Positions 46,992 through 55,579 of a stretch of 64,000 bases of DNA are shown here, piece after piece. The translations under genes were made by a program, and so were the position numbers. Below the pieces are notes generated by a model. It saw only the letters and a program-made list of their open reading frames with translations. It did not search any database and had not been told where the DNA came from. Where the stretch lies: contig NZ_AP024861.1 of the NCBI RefSeq assembly GCF_024346755.1, forward strand, positions 1,674,001 to 1,738,000, given 5' to 3'. Within the stretch, counting starts at the first letter, position 1, and each line of letters starts with the position of its first letter. The DNA comes from Vibrio aerogenes. GTDB taxonomy: Bacteria; Pseudomonadota; Gammaproteobacteria; Enterobacterales; Vibrionaceae.

Positions 46992-47417
46992 AAAAATTAA
47001 TTCCATTTCCATTTTTTCGTACAATCGTATGACATGTTTTTTTTCAATGGTTTATTGTAAAAAATCACTGGTGATATTAAGTCTGTTGCAAAAAATATAT
47101 GTTGAGCCTATTGATAATTATCATACTCATGTTGAAAAACATACAAATTTTGCAGTTCTGATTTTGTATCTTCAGGGAATTTGTTATTGAAGTAATCATA
47201 GTATATGTAGCTGCAGGGAACACAGGCACATTGTAAATGAGCTGGCGAAAGCCCGGTTATCCGGGGCTGACAGCGATGGTGGAAAGCCAGTGCTGAACGA
47301 TGATAAACCAATCAACACTGTTTTTGATGCAGCATCGCACGGTCTGTTAATCCGTACCTTGCGCAGAAACCAATCTATTCCGGGCCAGCAGCCTCTGGCT
47401 GGACAGGCATCTTGAGG
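46992..47417. promoter_or_regulatory. Intergenic region with riboswitch-like element
   Basis: 426 bp between two minus-strand genes. The AT-rich right flank of the chemoreceptor start should contain its promoter. The remainder holds the FMN-riboswitch-like element and, near 47385-47402, a small CCAGC/GCTGG hairpin. Confidence 0.4.
47210..47315 (+). ncRNA. Orphan, degenerate FMN-riboswitch-like element
   Basis: The stretch TGAGC-GGCGA-GCCCGGTTATCCGGGG at 47238-47266 and then GGTGGAAAGCCAGTGCTGA and GATGATA follow the order of the 3' half of the RFN element at 44091-44170, with 16 identical bases in the GCCCGGTTATCCGGGG stem. The 5' half (GGGCGGGGTG...CCCCACC) is not recognisable. No plus-strand gene follows. 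It is either a decayed copy or a different RNA sharing a stem. Confidence 0.45.
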
Positions 47418-49034
47418 TTATCCGGAGAGACACACATTGAGTGATTTTTTGTGTATTTCGATGATGAGATGATCTCCCTGAAAGGGTTCACCATCAACCA
47501 CATAGTCAAATACATGATCTGCCTGAATTTCAACCCGTTCAGCGGTTTGATAACGAAAGTGTTTTGGTGTGTCCTTAACACCTAATGCAGAGAGTGTGAT
47601 ATCGGATAGTGCTAAGATACGTCCGCTGACCGTATTTGATTCATCAAGATAAGTCATATGAAGCAACCCATCTTCAGGTGTCGGCTCACTGCCACCTTGT
47701 GCTAAAACGGTTGTAAAAGGAGCTGTATTTGCGATGACCAGACTTCTCACCGTCAGTTCTTTTTTGGGTTGGTCATCAATCTGATAGGTAAGCTCTGTTG
47801 CTTTATCTTCAATAATGGCATTGAAAAAACCACTCAGGTAGGCGATTTGACCTTTTGCATTTTTTTCTTCACGCTGGGAGTATTCGATCATTTGTTGCTC
47901 AAAACCGATACCTAGCACTAAAAGCATTAAAGAATCGTTGCAGTAGGCTGTGTCAATTTTTTTTGTCTGTCCGGACAGTATCGCTGCACATGGTTTACCA
48001 ACCGGGTTGGCTTTCGTTTCGATCCCGTACAAAACGTGACACAGTGCATTGGCAGTGCCAAACGGGATCATACCCATGCGCGTATCACTGCCGTTAAGCA
48101 CGCTTGCTACTTCCGATAAAGTCCCATCGCCGCCCGCTGCTATCACAAGCTGAACGTCATCAGAAATGGCTTCTTTGGCCAAATCATTTGCAGATAAACC
48201 GGGTTCAGTGCAGCGGATGATCAAGCGATATTTTTTGGTTAATTCGTGGATGAGTTGTCGTTGATATATTTTCCATTTGCCACCACCAGCGACGGGATTG
48301 GCGATTAACCATGCAGGAGAATCAAGTTTTAACAGGCCTTGTGACTTCATGCTTTTCAGGATGGATACCTGATAAGAGTTCAGCCGGGCCGTGCTTCTCA
48401 CATCGTTTAATTGTTTCAATACCTGTTCGACACTTAATGTTGTGTCTTTACTCAGGAGATAAGCTGCGACCACAAAGACAGAACGTCCTCTTCCCAGTGC
48501 ACAATGAACGACAACAGACTCGGACCGGGAAACATGTAAATCAATCCAGTTCAGAGCATGTCTTAATCTGTCAGATTTTGGAGCTTTGTGATCCAGAACG
48601 GGAATATTTAAATAATCAAACTGTTTATCAGATACAGCGCTCTCCAGACCGGCAAACTCAGCGGTTACATCAACAATAGACGTAATATCTCTGCTTGATA
48701 GTTCATCCAGCTCAGAGCGGAGTAAACGACGGGATACATATAAATGAGACGTGATTTTATGGATTGCCGGGACAGGGTCATGTGCTCTGGCCCAAAAATT
48801 GTAGGCCTTGACACCGAGTAAAAATGGTATGAATGCCCAGCGGATCCACCAGGTCAGTTTTCCATCTTCTGATTTTTTAAATATGGATGGAATATCGTAC
48901 AAATAGGCGACCACAACCAAAGCGAGTGAAGTGCCTGTCCATACTAAAGCAATACTGGTTGCTATATTGGGGGCAAATACCGCACCAATAAAACAAGAGA
49001 TTGCAATCAGCAGATAATATTTAACAATAAACAT
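47418..49034 (-). CDS. Membrane-anchored dual-specificity phosphatase / diacylglycerol-kinase fusion
   Basis: 538 residues from the ATG with GAGG 10 nt upstream. Two or three N-terminal helices (to about residue 80) are followed by a tyrosine/dual-specificity phosphatase domain with the P-loop HCALGRGRS (C-x5-R intact) near residues 178-186. A lipid-kinase catalytic domain of the DAGK/YegS/sphingosine-kinase class follows: NPVAGGGKW, AAGGDGTLSEV, IPFGTANAL. Both active sites look complete. The join suggests turnover of membrane lipids or phosphoinositide-like substrates on the inner leaflet. The substrate is unknown. Confidence 0.87.
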   Translation of the reverse strand: MFIVKYYLLIAISCFIGAVFAPNIATSIALVWTGTSLALVVVAYLYDIPSIFKKSEDGKLTWWIRWAFIPFLLGVKAYNFWARAHDPVPAIHKITSHLYVSRRLLRSELDELSSRDITSIVDVTAEFAGLESAVSDKQFDYLNIPVLDHKAPKSDRLRHALNWIDLHVSRSESVVVHCALGRGRSVFVVAAYLLSKDTTLSVEQVLKQLNDVRSTARLNSYQVSILKSMKSQGLLKLDSPAWLIANPVAGGGKWKIYQRQLIHELTKKYRLIIRCTEPGLSANDLAKEAISDDVQLVIAAGGDGTLSEVASVLNGSDTRMGMIPFGTANALCHVLYGIETKANPVGKPCAAILSGQTKKIDTAYCNDSLMLLVLGIGFEQQMIEYSQREEKNAKGQIAYLSGFFNAIIEDKATELTYQIDDQPKKELTVRSLVIANTAPFTTVLAQGGSEPTPEDGLLHMTYLDESNTVSGRILALSDITLSALGVKDTPKHFRYQTAERVEIQADHVFDYVVDGEPFQGDHLIIEIHKKSLNVCLSG

Positions 49035-49285
49035 ATTGTGATGCCTCACTTAACTGATCATTGTGTATCAATAAGAGAATTGAGTTTATATCGCTTCAGT
49101 ATTGATTATCAGACAACTGGTCGTTTCTGATTATGTAAGAACAGCTTAAGCAATTTCTTCCGGACAGTCACGATAAATCCCTTTCAATTCAATCTGCTGA
49201 CAATTTCTGACAATCCTTTCGGCTAATCTTGCTTTCGGCTAATTTTTCTTTTGGCTAACTTTGACGGACACACTGAAGAGGCACA

Positions 49286-49621
49286 ATGATGAATCAGACA
49301 ATATCCGCAATGAGCAGGGATAATGAACGGGAATGGTATGATACGCCATACGCAGGGGTACGTTTTAGCTGGTTGTCGGAACATACAGAACCGGGAAGAG
49401 CGGCGGTGCTCAGGTTCGAATGCGGTGGCAGGCTCCCGGTCCATTATCATCCGGGATGGGAACAGATTTTTATTCTGGAAGGACAATTTCAAATTAACGA
49501 TCAAATTTTCAGCCGGCACGATTTTGTTTTTCTGTCAGCCGGTACCCGGCACAGCGTAGAAGCACTCACGGCAGGATCCTATCTTACCCTCGCTGAAAAA
49601 GAAGGGGTGGACATCGGTTGA
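49286..49621 (+). CDS. Single-domain cupin protein (ChrR-like)
   Basis: 111 residues, one cupin barrel. Motif 1 is HYHPGWEQIFILEG (His, His, Glu metal ligands) and motif 2 contains AGTRHSVEAL with the last His. No signal peptide. Such small cupins bind metal and act as enzymes or as sensor domains in anti-sigma factors; no sigma factor is nearby. The SD is GAAGAGG. It ends ten bases before a MITE-like element. Confidence 0.8.
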   Translation: MMNQTISAMSRDNEREWYDTPYAGVRFSWLSEHTEPGRAAVLRFECGGRLPVHYHPGWEQIFILEGQFQINDQIFSRHDFVFLSAGTRHSVEALTAGSYLTLAEKEGVDIG

Positions 49622-49631
49622 ATGAAAGATA

Positions 49632-49792
49632 ATACCATTCTAAGTAACTTTCTGATCTGGATATATCTGGTTCCGCAAACCGCTCAAGCCATCCATGGGC
49701 GCTTCAACAAGGGCATCCATGCCCTTGTATGTTTGCTCCACCAGACACATCCAGATGATCAGTTTATTTTCCAGATTGGTATAAACACACTC
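49632..49792. mobile_element. 161-bp palindromic MITE-like element
   Basis: The ends ATACCATTCT and AGATTGGTAT are complementary with one mismatch. Much of the inside forms one long imperfect hairpin: TCTGGATATATCTGG against CCAGACACATCCAGA, centred near CATCCATG. A 48-bp copy lacking the middle lies at 55405-55452. No transposase is present. The remaining sequence to 50111 is AT-rich leader of the permease gene. Confidence 0.7.
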
Positions 49793-50111
49793 TGGGCTGC
49801 ATCTCCTGCTCAGATTGTGAAACCTGCCAGACTTTCCTTGCTTTTTCTCCACACAATCTTGTTGTGGATCATCTCTGAAAAATATTTTCTACAAATAATA
49901 TCTGTATAAGATTATTTTTCTTTAATTGCATTATCTTAGAGTAAATTATGTGATTTTTTTCTTCTTTTTCAGGCGTATGCTGATCGTCAATCAGTGAGTT
50001 CAGGCTGCATAAAAATAAGAATATCCCCAAACCATCTGAATCATGCATTCTCAGGTTGTTCGGGCTTATCTCCGGCATGAAATGCCGACCCTACAGTGCA
50101 AGGTTGTAATC

Positions 50112-51431
50112 ATGACAGAAAAACAAAAAAAATTTGGCCTTTGGTCGATTGTTCTCCTCGGTTTTAATTCAATTATTGGTTCCGGTATCTTTTTGCTTCC
50201 GGCATCACTTTACAAATTTGCTGGTGACTGGTCCGTTGCGATTGTATTTATCACTGGTGCTTTAGTGGCAACCATTGCTTTGTGTTTTGCTGAAGCGGCC
50301 GGCTATTTCAGTAAAAATGGTGCAGCTTATGTTTATACCAAAGAAGCCTTTGGCAAATTTGCCGGTTTTGAAGTTGGCTTCCTGAAATGGTTTATGCAGT
50401 GCATTGCCTGGGCGGTGATGGCGGTTGCTTTTAAAAATATTTTATCCGCTACCTTTGGTTTCTCCGGCAACTTACCGCTTTGTTATCTGATTGTGACCGG
50501 GACTGTCGTGTCGTTGACTGTGCTGAATCTCTCTGGGGTGAATGCGGCAAAAATAGTCAATAACCTCTCGACTATTGCCAAAATGTTGCCGCTGGTCTTC
50601 CTGATTGTGACTGGCATCTGGTTCATCCATCCGGAAAATATTATGCCCGGCAATGCATCACAGGCACATTATTCTCTGGGTTCTGAAACACTGACTTCTG
50701 CACTTGTACTTGCCTTCTATTCATTTACTGGTTTTGAAACATTTGGTACGGCTGCCGAAGATATGGAGAATCCCAGAAAAAATTTACCCCGCGCTATTTG
50801 CATTTCTCTGGGGATAGTCATGATGTTTTATGCGTTGGTCATGGCTGTGACTGTCGGGGTGTTGGGCGAATCTGTTGCTGAATCGAATACGCCTCTGGCT
50901 GATGCAGCGCAGGTAGTTGCAGGAGATTTTGGTTACTGGTTGATCACAATTGGCTCCATTATTTCAATCGGCGGGATTAATGTGGCGGCATCATTCCATA
51001 TTCCGCGGGCACTGCTGCCGCTGGCTGATGACCAGATGATCCCGACATTTTTTGGCAGAAAAAACCACAATGATGTTCCCGTGGTCGCTATTCTGGCTTC
51101 CTGCATTGTGACGGTACCGATTGCGCTGAGTGGGTCATTTGCCCAGTTAGCGATGTTGTCTGTGGTTGCCCGTTTTGTTCAGTACATTCCCACCTGCCTG
51201 AGTGTGCTGGTCTTCAGACATCGTTTTTCAGGGAACGCCGAAGCACAGTCTTCGTTTAAAGCGCCATGTGGCTGGCTGATGCCGGTGGTTGCGGTTGGTC
51301 TTTGTCTGTATCTGCTTGCAGACCAGCCACCAGTAAAGATTGTCGTTGGTTTAAGTTTTATGGCACTGATTTCTCCTTTCTTTTTGATGGCGCAGAAGAA
51401 AGCGAAGCAGATGAAAGAAGTCAACGCCTGA
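50112..51431 (+). CDS. APC-family amino acid permease
   Basis: 439 residues from the second in-frame Met; the longer frame adds a soluble stretch unlike the family. Twelve membrane helices. The APC signature in helix 1 is GFNSIIGSGIFLLPASLY, and AFYSFTGFETFGTAAEDMEN in helix 6 is the substrate-site segment. It imports an amino acid or derivative by H+ symport. It heads a co-directional group with an amidohydrolase, a phytochelatin-synthase-like protein, RidA and a cysteine desulfidase, so cysteine or a related compound is a reasonable substrate. Confidence 0.88.
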   Translation: MTEKQKKFGLWSIVLLGFNSIIGSGIFLLPASLYKFAGDWSVAIVFITGALVATIALCFAEAAGYFSKNGAAYVYTKEAFGKFAGFEVGFLKWFMQCIAWAVMAVAFKNILSATFGFSGNLPLCYLIVTGTVVSLTVLNLSGVNAAKIVNNLSTIAKMLPLVFLIVTGIWFIHPENIMPGNASQAHYSLGSETLTSALVLAFYSFTGFETFGTAAEDMENPRKNLPRAICISLGIVMMFYALVMAVTVGVLGESVAESNTPLADAAQVVAGDFGYWLITIGSIISIGGINVAASFHIPRALLPLADDQMIPTFFGRKNHNDVPVVAILASCIVTVPIALSGSFAQLAMLSVVARFVQYIPTCLSVLVFRHRFSGNAEAQSSFKAPCGWLMPVVAVGLCLYLLADQPPVKIVVGLSFMALISPFFLMAQKKAKQMKEVNA

Positions 51432-51450
51432 TTTCGGGAGAGGACTGGTT

Positions 51451-52635
51451 ATGATTACCTCAATCAAGCATGAAATAATTGATGAATCTCTGGCAGAAGA
51501 TGCTGTCAGGTGGCGCAGAGATTTACATCAGATACCTGAATTGCGGTTTGACTTATACCGCACGCAAAAATATCTGACGAATTTACTCGACACATGGGAC
51601 GTGACTTATGACACAGGCTATGGTGTAACAGGTTTGGTCGTGACCTTGTGTGGCACCAGACCCGGTAAAACAATCGCTTTTCGTTGTGATATGGACGCAC
51701 TGCCGATGCGTGATGAATCCGGTGCTGCGTGGGCATCCCGGATGGATGGTTGCTCTCATGCCTGTGGCCATGACGGACATATGGCCGTCATGCTGGCCGC
51801 CATTCGTCATTTATCGCTTCATCCTGATTACTGTGGTTGTGTCAAAGTGTTGTTCCAGCCTTGTGAGGAAACCGGGCAGGGGGCAAAGGCGATGATGAAA
51901 GACGGATTGTATGAAGCGCATCCGTATTCTGAATTGTATGGTTTTCATAATATGCCTCGTTTGCAGGATAAAACCGTGCAGTTGCGCTACGGAGCAATTA
52001 CCGGTGGCGGAGAGAGTTTTTCGCTGTCTGTCCACGGTAAAAGCGGCCATAGCTCGGTGCCACATCAGTGTATCAATCCGATTAGCGTGGTGTGTGAAAT
52101 CGTCAGTGGCTGGGACAAAATCACGCAGGCAATTCAACATGATATGGCAATTATCGCAACCTGTAAGATTGAAGGCGGAACCGCGGTGAATGGCATCCCG
52201 CAGCAAGCTTTTTCAGCTGGAACGATGCGTTATTTTGAGGCGCATATTGCCGATTACATGAAAGAACAGATGCACAGTATTGCTGAAAAAGTCTGCCGGA
52301 AATATGGCGCGACTTATGACTTACTGTTTGAAGTGTTGTGTCCGGCCACCATTAATACCATCGATCACAGTGATGTTGTGGCTGAGTGTGCGCGGCGAAT
52401 TTATGGTCAGGAACATGTGTTGACTGATGTTGCGGCTTCCCCCGGTGGCGAAGATATGCAATTCTTTGTTAATGATAAGGTTGAAGGTGTTTGCTGGTTT
52501 ATGGTCGGAACAAAAGGAACCAATCTTCACACGGCGACTTTTGATTTTGACGATACATCACTGCGTGACATCGCCAGTCTTATCGTGAATATTGCCCGGC
52601 ATCGTCTGGGCGGAAAAGACAAAGACAGGATTTAA
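51451..52635 (+). CDS. M20-family metallo-amidohydrolase
   Basis: 394 residues, no signal peptide. Metal ligands are in SHACGHDGHM and CEETGQGA, the arrangement of the M20D group (hippurate, IAA-amino acid and N-acyl amino acid hydrolases). A bacterial-exopeptidase dimerisation domain is inserted at about residues 180-290, and APGGEDMQFF-like ASPGGEDMQFF supplies the last metal Glu. It should release an amino acid from an N-acyl or peptide conjugate. The gene starts 19 bp after the permease stop. Confidence 0.9.
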   Translation: MITSIKHEIIDESLAEDAVRWRRDLHQIPELRFDLYRTQKYLTNLLDTWDVTYDTGYGVTGLVVTLCGTRPGKTIAFRCDMDALPMRDESGAAWASRMDGCSHACGHDGHMAVMLAAIRHLSLHPDYCGCVKVLFQPCEETGQGAKAMMKDGLYEAHPYSELYGFHNMPRLQDKTVQLRYGAITGGGESFSLSVHGKSGHSSVPHQCINPISVVCEIVSGWDKITQAIQHDMAIIATCKIEGGTAVNGIPQQAFSAGTMRYFEAHIADYMKEQMHSIAEKVCRKYGATYDLLFEVLCPATINTIDHSDVVAECARRIYGQEHVLTDVAASPGGEDMQFFVNDKVEGVCWFMVGTKGTNLHTATFDFDDTSLRDIASLIVNIARHRLGGKDKDRI

Positions 52636-52690
52636 GCAATCATGTTTATGGATGACATCAAAATTTATGGATAAAAAGAAGAGAGAACAT

Positions 52691-53467
52691 ATGAAATTAA
52701 CCATGAAAAACTCAGTATTGGCAATGACACTCCTGACCTGTATGAATGTATTTGCTGCACCGGTTTATTTTAATTCTGAAGAGGGCATGAATCGCTTGCT
52801 GCATGCGGATCACCGTTCAGATTTTCCCCGTCTGGCTAACTATTACGAAGCGCAGGAAAACAAAGTGTTCTGTGGCGTTGCCACGATTACCATTGTGCTG
52901 AATGCCTTGAAAGTGAAAGCGCTGGACCAGGCCACGGAGATTCCTTACGACACCACACTGGTCGGTTCTGATGAGAAAGGGTATTTTCCGTCCAAAAATA
53001 ACTGGCAGCCTTATTTCCACCGGTACACCCAGAGAACCGTGCTGACGCACTCACCCAAAAGTCGTCTGGAAATTATGGGTAAACCCACTGCTGAGTTTGA
53101 TTTTGTTGATTATGGTTTGCAACTGGCACAGTTTACCGACATGGTGAAATCAAATGGCGTGCATATCCGCACGGTTGAGCTGGCGAAGCTCGACAACCCG
53201 GCAGCGGTAAAAGCAGACATGATCCGGGCGCTGGATAAAAAAGATAACTATCTGGTTGCCAACTATAGCCGCAAGTCTGTTGAACAAAAAGGTGGCGGTC
53301 ATCTTTCTCCGGTCGCGGCTTATGACAGTCAATCGGATTCATTTCTGGTTCTGGATGTCAACAGTGCCAAATATCCGTGGGCATGGATTGATGCTGATAA
53401 ATTCATTCAGGCGATGCACACCAAAGATGTCAGTGCGTACCGGGGATATGCGGTGATTTCAAACTGA
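52691..53467 (+). CDS. Exported phytochelatin-synthase-like cysteine protease
   Basis: 258 residues from the ATG that opens a signal peptide (LAMTLLTCMNVFAAPV). The papain-like triad of the PCS family is complete: Cys61 in NKVFCGVATITIVLNAL, His204 in GGGHLSPVAAYD and Asp222 in LVLDVNSAKYP. Bacterial short PCS-like proteins cleave glutathione to gamma-glutamylcysteine and glycine and lack the C-terminal metal-sensing half of plant enzymes, as here. It would work in the periplasm. It lies 55 bp after the M20 gene. Confidence 0.9.
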   Translation: MKLTMKNSVLAMTLLTCMNVFAAPVYFNSEEGMNRLLHADHRSDFPRLANYYEAQENKVFCGVATITIVLNALKVKALDQATEIPYDTTLVGSDEKGYFPSKNNWQPYFHRYTQRTVLTHSPKSRLEIMGKPTAEFDFVDYGLQLAQFTDMVKSNGVHIRTVELAKLDNPAAVKADMIRALDKKDNYLVANYSRKSVEQKGGGHLSPVAAYDSQSDSFLVLDVNSAKYPWAWIDADKFIQAMHTKDVSAYRGYAVISN

Positions 53468-53686
53468 TTTCAGGCTTCTGATACGGCTTTTATGGCGGTC
53501 TGATCATACCCGACAGGCCGCTTCGCCCAACAATCAATTCTCGCTGAACAAGCATCCTGGGATCTCCCGGGTATAGATAAGCGACTCATCTGATGAGCAT
53601 CGCAGCGGGTTTTTATTGCCCGTATTTTGTAAAAAACGAAACACGTAAAAACAAAACACAAAGAACAGAGCAAAAGGAATGAAAGC

Positions 53687-54067
53687 ATGAAAAAAATCAT
53701 TGATTCACCAGCGGCTCCTGAAGCCATCGGTCCATATTCCCATGCAACAGGGTTTGACCAGCTGATTTTCACCTCGGGCCAGTTACCTGTCGACCGGGCA
53801 ACCGGCGCGGTGGCAGAAGGCGGGATTACCGGGCAGAGCATTCAGTCTCTTGAAAACCTGAAACATGTGATTGAAGCCGGAGGAGGCACTATCGACACGG
53901 TTTTAAAAACCACGTGTTATCTGGCTGATATCAATGATTTTGCGGCATTTAACGCCGTTTATGCGGATATTTTCCAGTCGGATTGTCCGGCAAGAAGCTG
54001 CTTTGCTGTGAAAGATCTGCCGCTGGGCGTTCTGGTTGAAGTGGAAGCCATTGCACACAAAGCATGA
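53687..54067 (+). CDS. RidA-family enamine/imine deaminase
   Basis: 126 residues, the standard RidA trimer subunit. FTSGQLPVDRATGAVAEGGI and the C-terminal PARSCFAVKDLPLGVLVEVE contain the conserved Gly, Arg and Glu of the active subgroup. It hydrolyses 2-aminoacrylate and similar enamines to keto acid and ammonia. It directly precedes a cysteine desulfidase gene whose product, after loss of sulfide, is 2-aminoacrylate, so the pairing makes metabolic sense. The 220-bp gap before it contains no clear structure. Confidence 0.92.
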   Translation: MKKIIDSPAAPEAIGPYSHATGFDQLIFTSGQLPVDRATGAVAEGGITGQSIQSLENLKHVIEAGGGTIDTVLKTTCYLADINDFAAFNAVYADIFQSDCPARSCFAVKDLPLGVLVEVEAIAHKA

Positions 54068-54090
54068 TCTGAGCAAGATCGGGAGACATT

Positions 54091-55371
54091 ATGAAAAACA
54101 CATCACATCAACAACTGATTGAACTGATCAGAAGAGCGGTGAAACCGGCACTGGGTTGTACGGAGCCTATTTCAGCGGCCTATGCGGCGGCGGTTGCGAT
54201 GCAGGCATTTGACAGCAGAACCCCGGACCGGCTGGACGTGTATGTGTCTGGTAACCTGTATAAGAATGCGATGGGTGTGTTTGTGCCGGGCACCGGAAGA
54301 ACCGGACTGCATATCGCTTCTGCAACCGGGGCGCTTGCCGGTAAAGCCGAAAAAGGGCTGGAAGTGCTGGCAGATATTACCGCCGGGGATGTGGAAAAAG
54401 CGCAGCGTCTTATTGATGAGGATCGGATCTTTGTGCATCAGGCACAGACGGATGAATTTATTTACTGTTCAGTCACCGCGACCTGCAACGATATAGAATC
54501 ATCGGTGACGATTTGTGGCAGCCACACCAATATTGTCAGTCAGTCTGTGAATGGGGTTGCGACCTTTATTGCTGAGAGCGATACGAAGGCAGAAAACAGT
54601 TTGAGTCCGGGAGATATCGGGATCGATATCAAGACTATCTATACCTTTGCAACGGCAGTTAATTATGACGATATCCGCTTTATCCTTGATGCGGCGACAC
54701 TCAATACGTCACTGGCTGAAGAAGGGATGAAGAATCATTATGGGTTAGCTGTTGGTAAAACGATTCAGGAGAACATTCAGTCCGGTATTTTGTCGGATGA
54801 TTTGAATAACCGGGTGCAAATGTATGCTGCTGCTGCATCAGATGCAAGAATGGGCGGTGCAACTTTACCGGCAATGAGTAACTATGGCAGCGGAAATCAG
54901 GGGATTGCCGCGACCATGCCGGTGACTGTCGTGGCACATCATTTCGGCGCGGATGATGAGCAACTGGCCCGTGCACTGGTCATGAGTCATCTCAGTGCGA
55001 TATATATCAAGTCACATTATCCGCCGTTATCCGCATTTTGCGGAAACACCGTGACCAGCGCTGCGGCAGCGATGGCAATGGTTTATCTCAGTGGCGGCAG
55101 TTTTGAACAATGCTGTTACGCCATCCAGAATGTGCTGAGTGACAGCTCCGGCATGGTGTGTGATGGGGCCAAATCTTCCTGTGCACTGAAGGTTTGTACC
55201 GCATCGGGTGTCGCCGTCAGGGCATTCCTGATGGCTATTCAGGATAAAGTTGTGACCGGGCAGGGTATTGTGGCGCATGATATTGAGCAGACGATCAGAA
55301 ATGTCGGGCAACTGGTCAGCCATGGTATGGCCGATACGGATGTGACCATTCTGGAAATTATGTCGGCCTGA
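54091..55371 (+). CDS. L-cysteine desulfidase family (UPF0597/CyuA-like)
   Basis: 426 residues, close to E. coli YhaM/CyuA in length. [17 protein letters not shown] at the start and [16 protein letters not shown] with [16 protein letters not shown] near the end contain the Cys residues thought to hold a [4Fe-4S] cluster. The reaction is cysteine to sulfide, pyruvate and ammonia, by way of 2-aminoacrylate. It is the last gene of the co-directional set and follows ridA by 23 bp. In E. coli cyuA pairs with a cysteine/serine permease; here the APC permease may play that role. Confidence 0.88.
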   Translation: MKNTSHQQLIELIRRAVKPALGCTEPISAAYAAAVAMQAFDSRTPDRLDVYVSGNLYKNAMGVFVPGTGRTGLHIASATGALAGKAEKGLEVLADITAGDVEKAQRLIDEDRIFVHQAQTDEFIYCSVTATCNDIESSVTICGSHTNIVSQSVNGVATFIAESDTKAENSLSPGDIGIDIKTIYTFATAVNYDDIRFILDAATLNTSLAEEGMKNHYGLAVGKTIQENIQSGILSDDLNNRVQMYAAAASDARMGGATLPAMSNYGSGNQGIAATMPVTVVAHHFGADDEQLARALVMSHLSAIYIKSHYPPLSAFCGNTVTSAAAAMAMVYLSGGSFEQCCYAIQNVLSDSSGMVCDGAKSSCALKVCTASGVAVRAFLMAIQDKVVTGQGIVAHDIEQTIRNVGQLVSHGMADTDVTILEIMSA

Positions 55372-55404
55372 GAATCAAAAAAATTTTTAACCCCGGATCA
55401 TCTG

Positions 55405-55452
55405 ATACCATTCTAAGTCATTTTCTGATCTGTTTATTTTCCAGATTGGTAT
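55405..55452. mobile_element. 48-bp deleted copy of the MITE-like element
   Basis: It shares both ends with the 161-bp element (TACCATTCTAAGT at the left, TTTATTTTCCAGATTGGTAT at the right) but lacks the central 113 bp. The arms pair, so it may serve as a terminator for the cyuA-like gene. Confidence 0.65.
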
Positions 55453-55579
55453 GACAGTAAGTAAGCCGGGTCAGCTGGTCCGGTCTGACTATCAATATTA
55501 TAGATAAAACCAAACAGATTTCCTCCGAGCTTCACAGTAATTTAGTCATCATTCAATAATGAGATTCAGAGGATTTTTT

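Noticed and set aside
47210..47315. Cobalamin riboswitch
   Set aside because: GGTGGAAAGCC superficially recalls the B12 box, but the conserved GCCACTG block is missing and the order of motifs fits the FMN element better.
49622..49909. 95-codon frame downstream of the cupin gene
   Set aside because: Most of it lies within the palindromic element and it has no independent SD.
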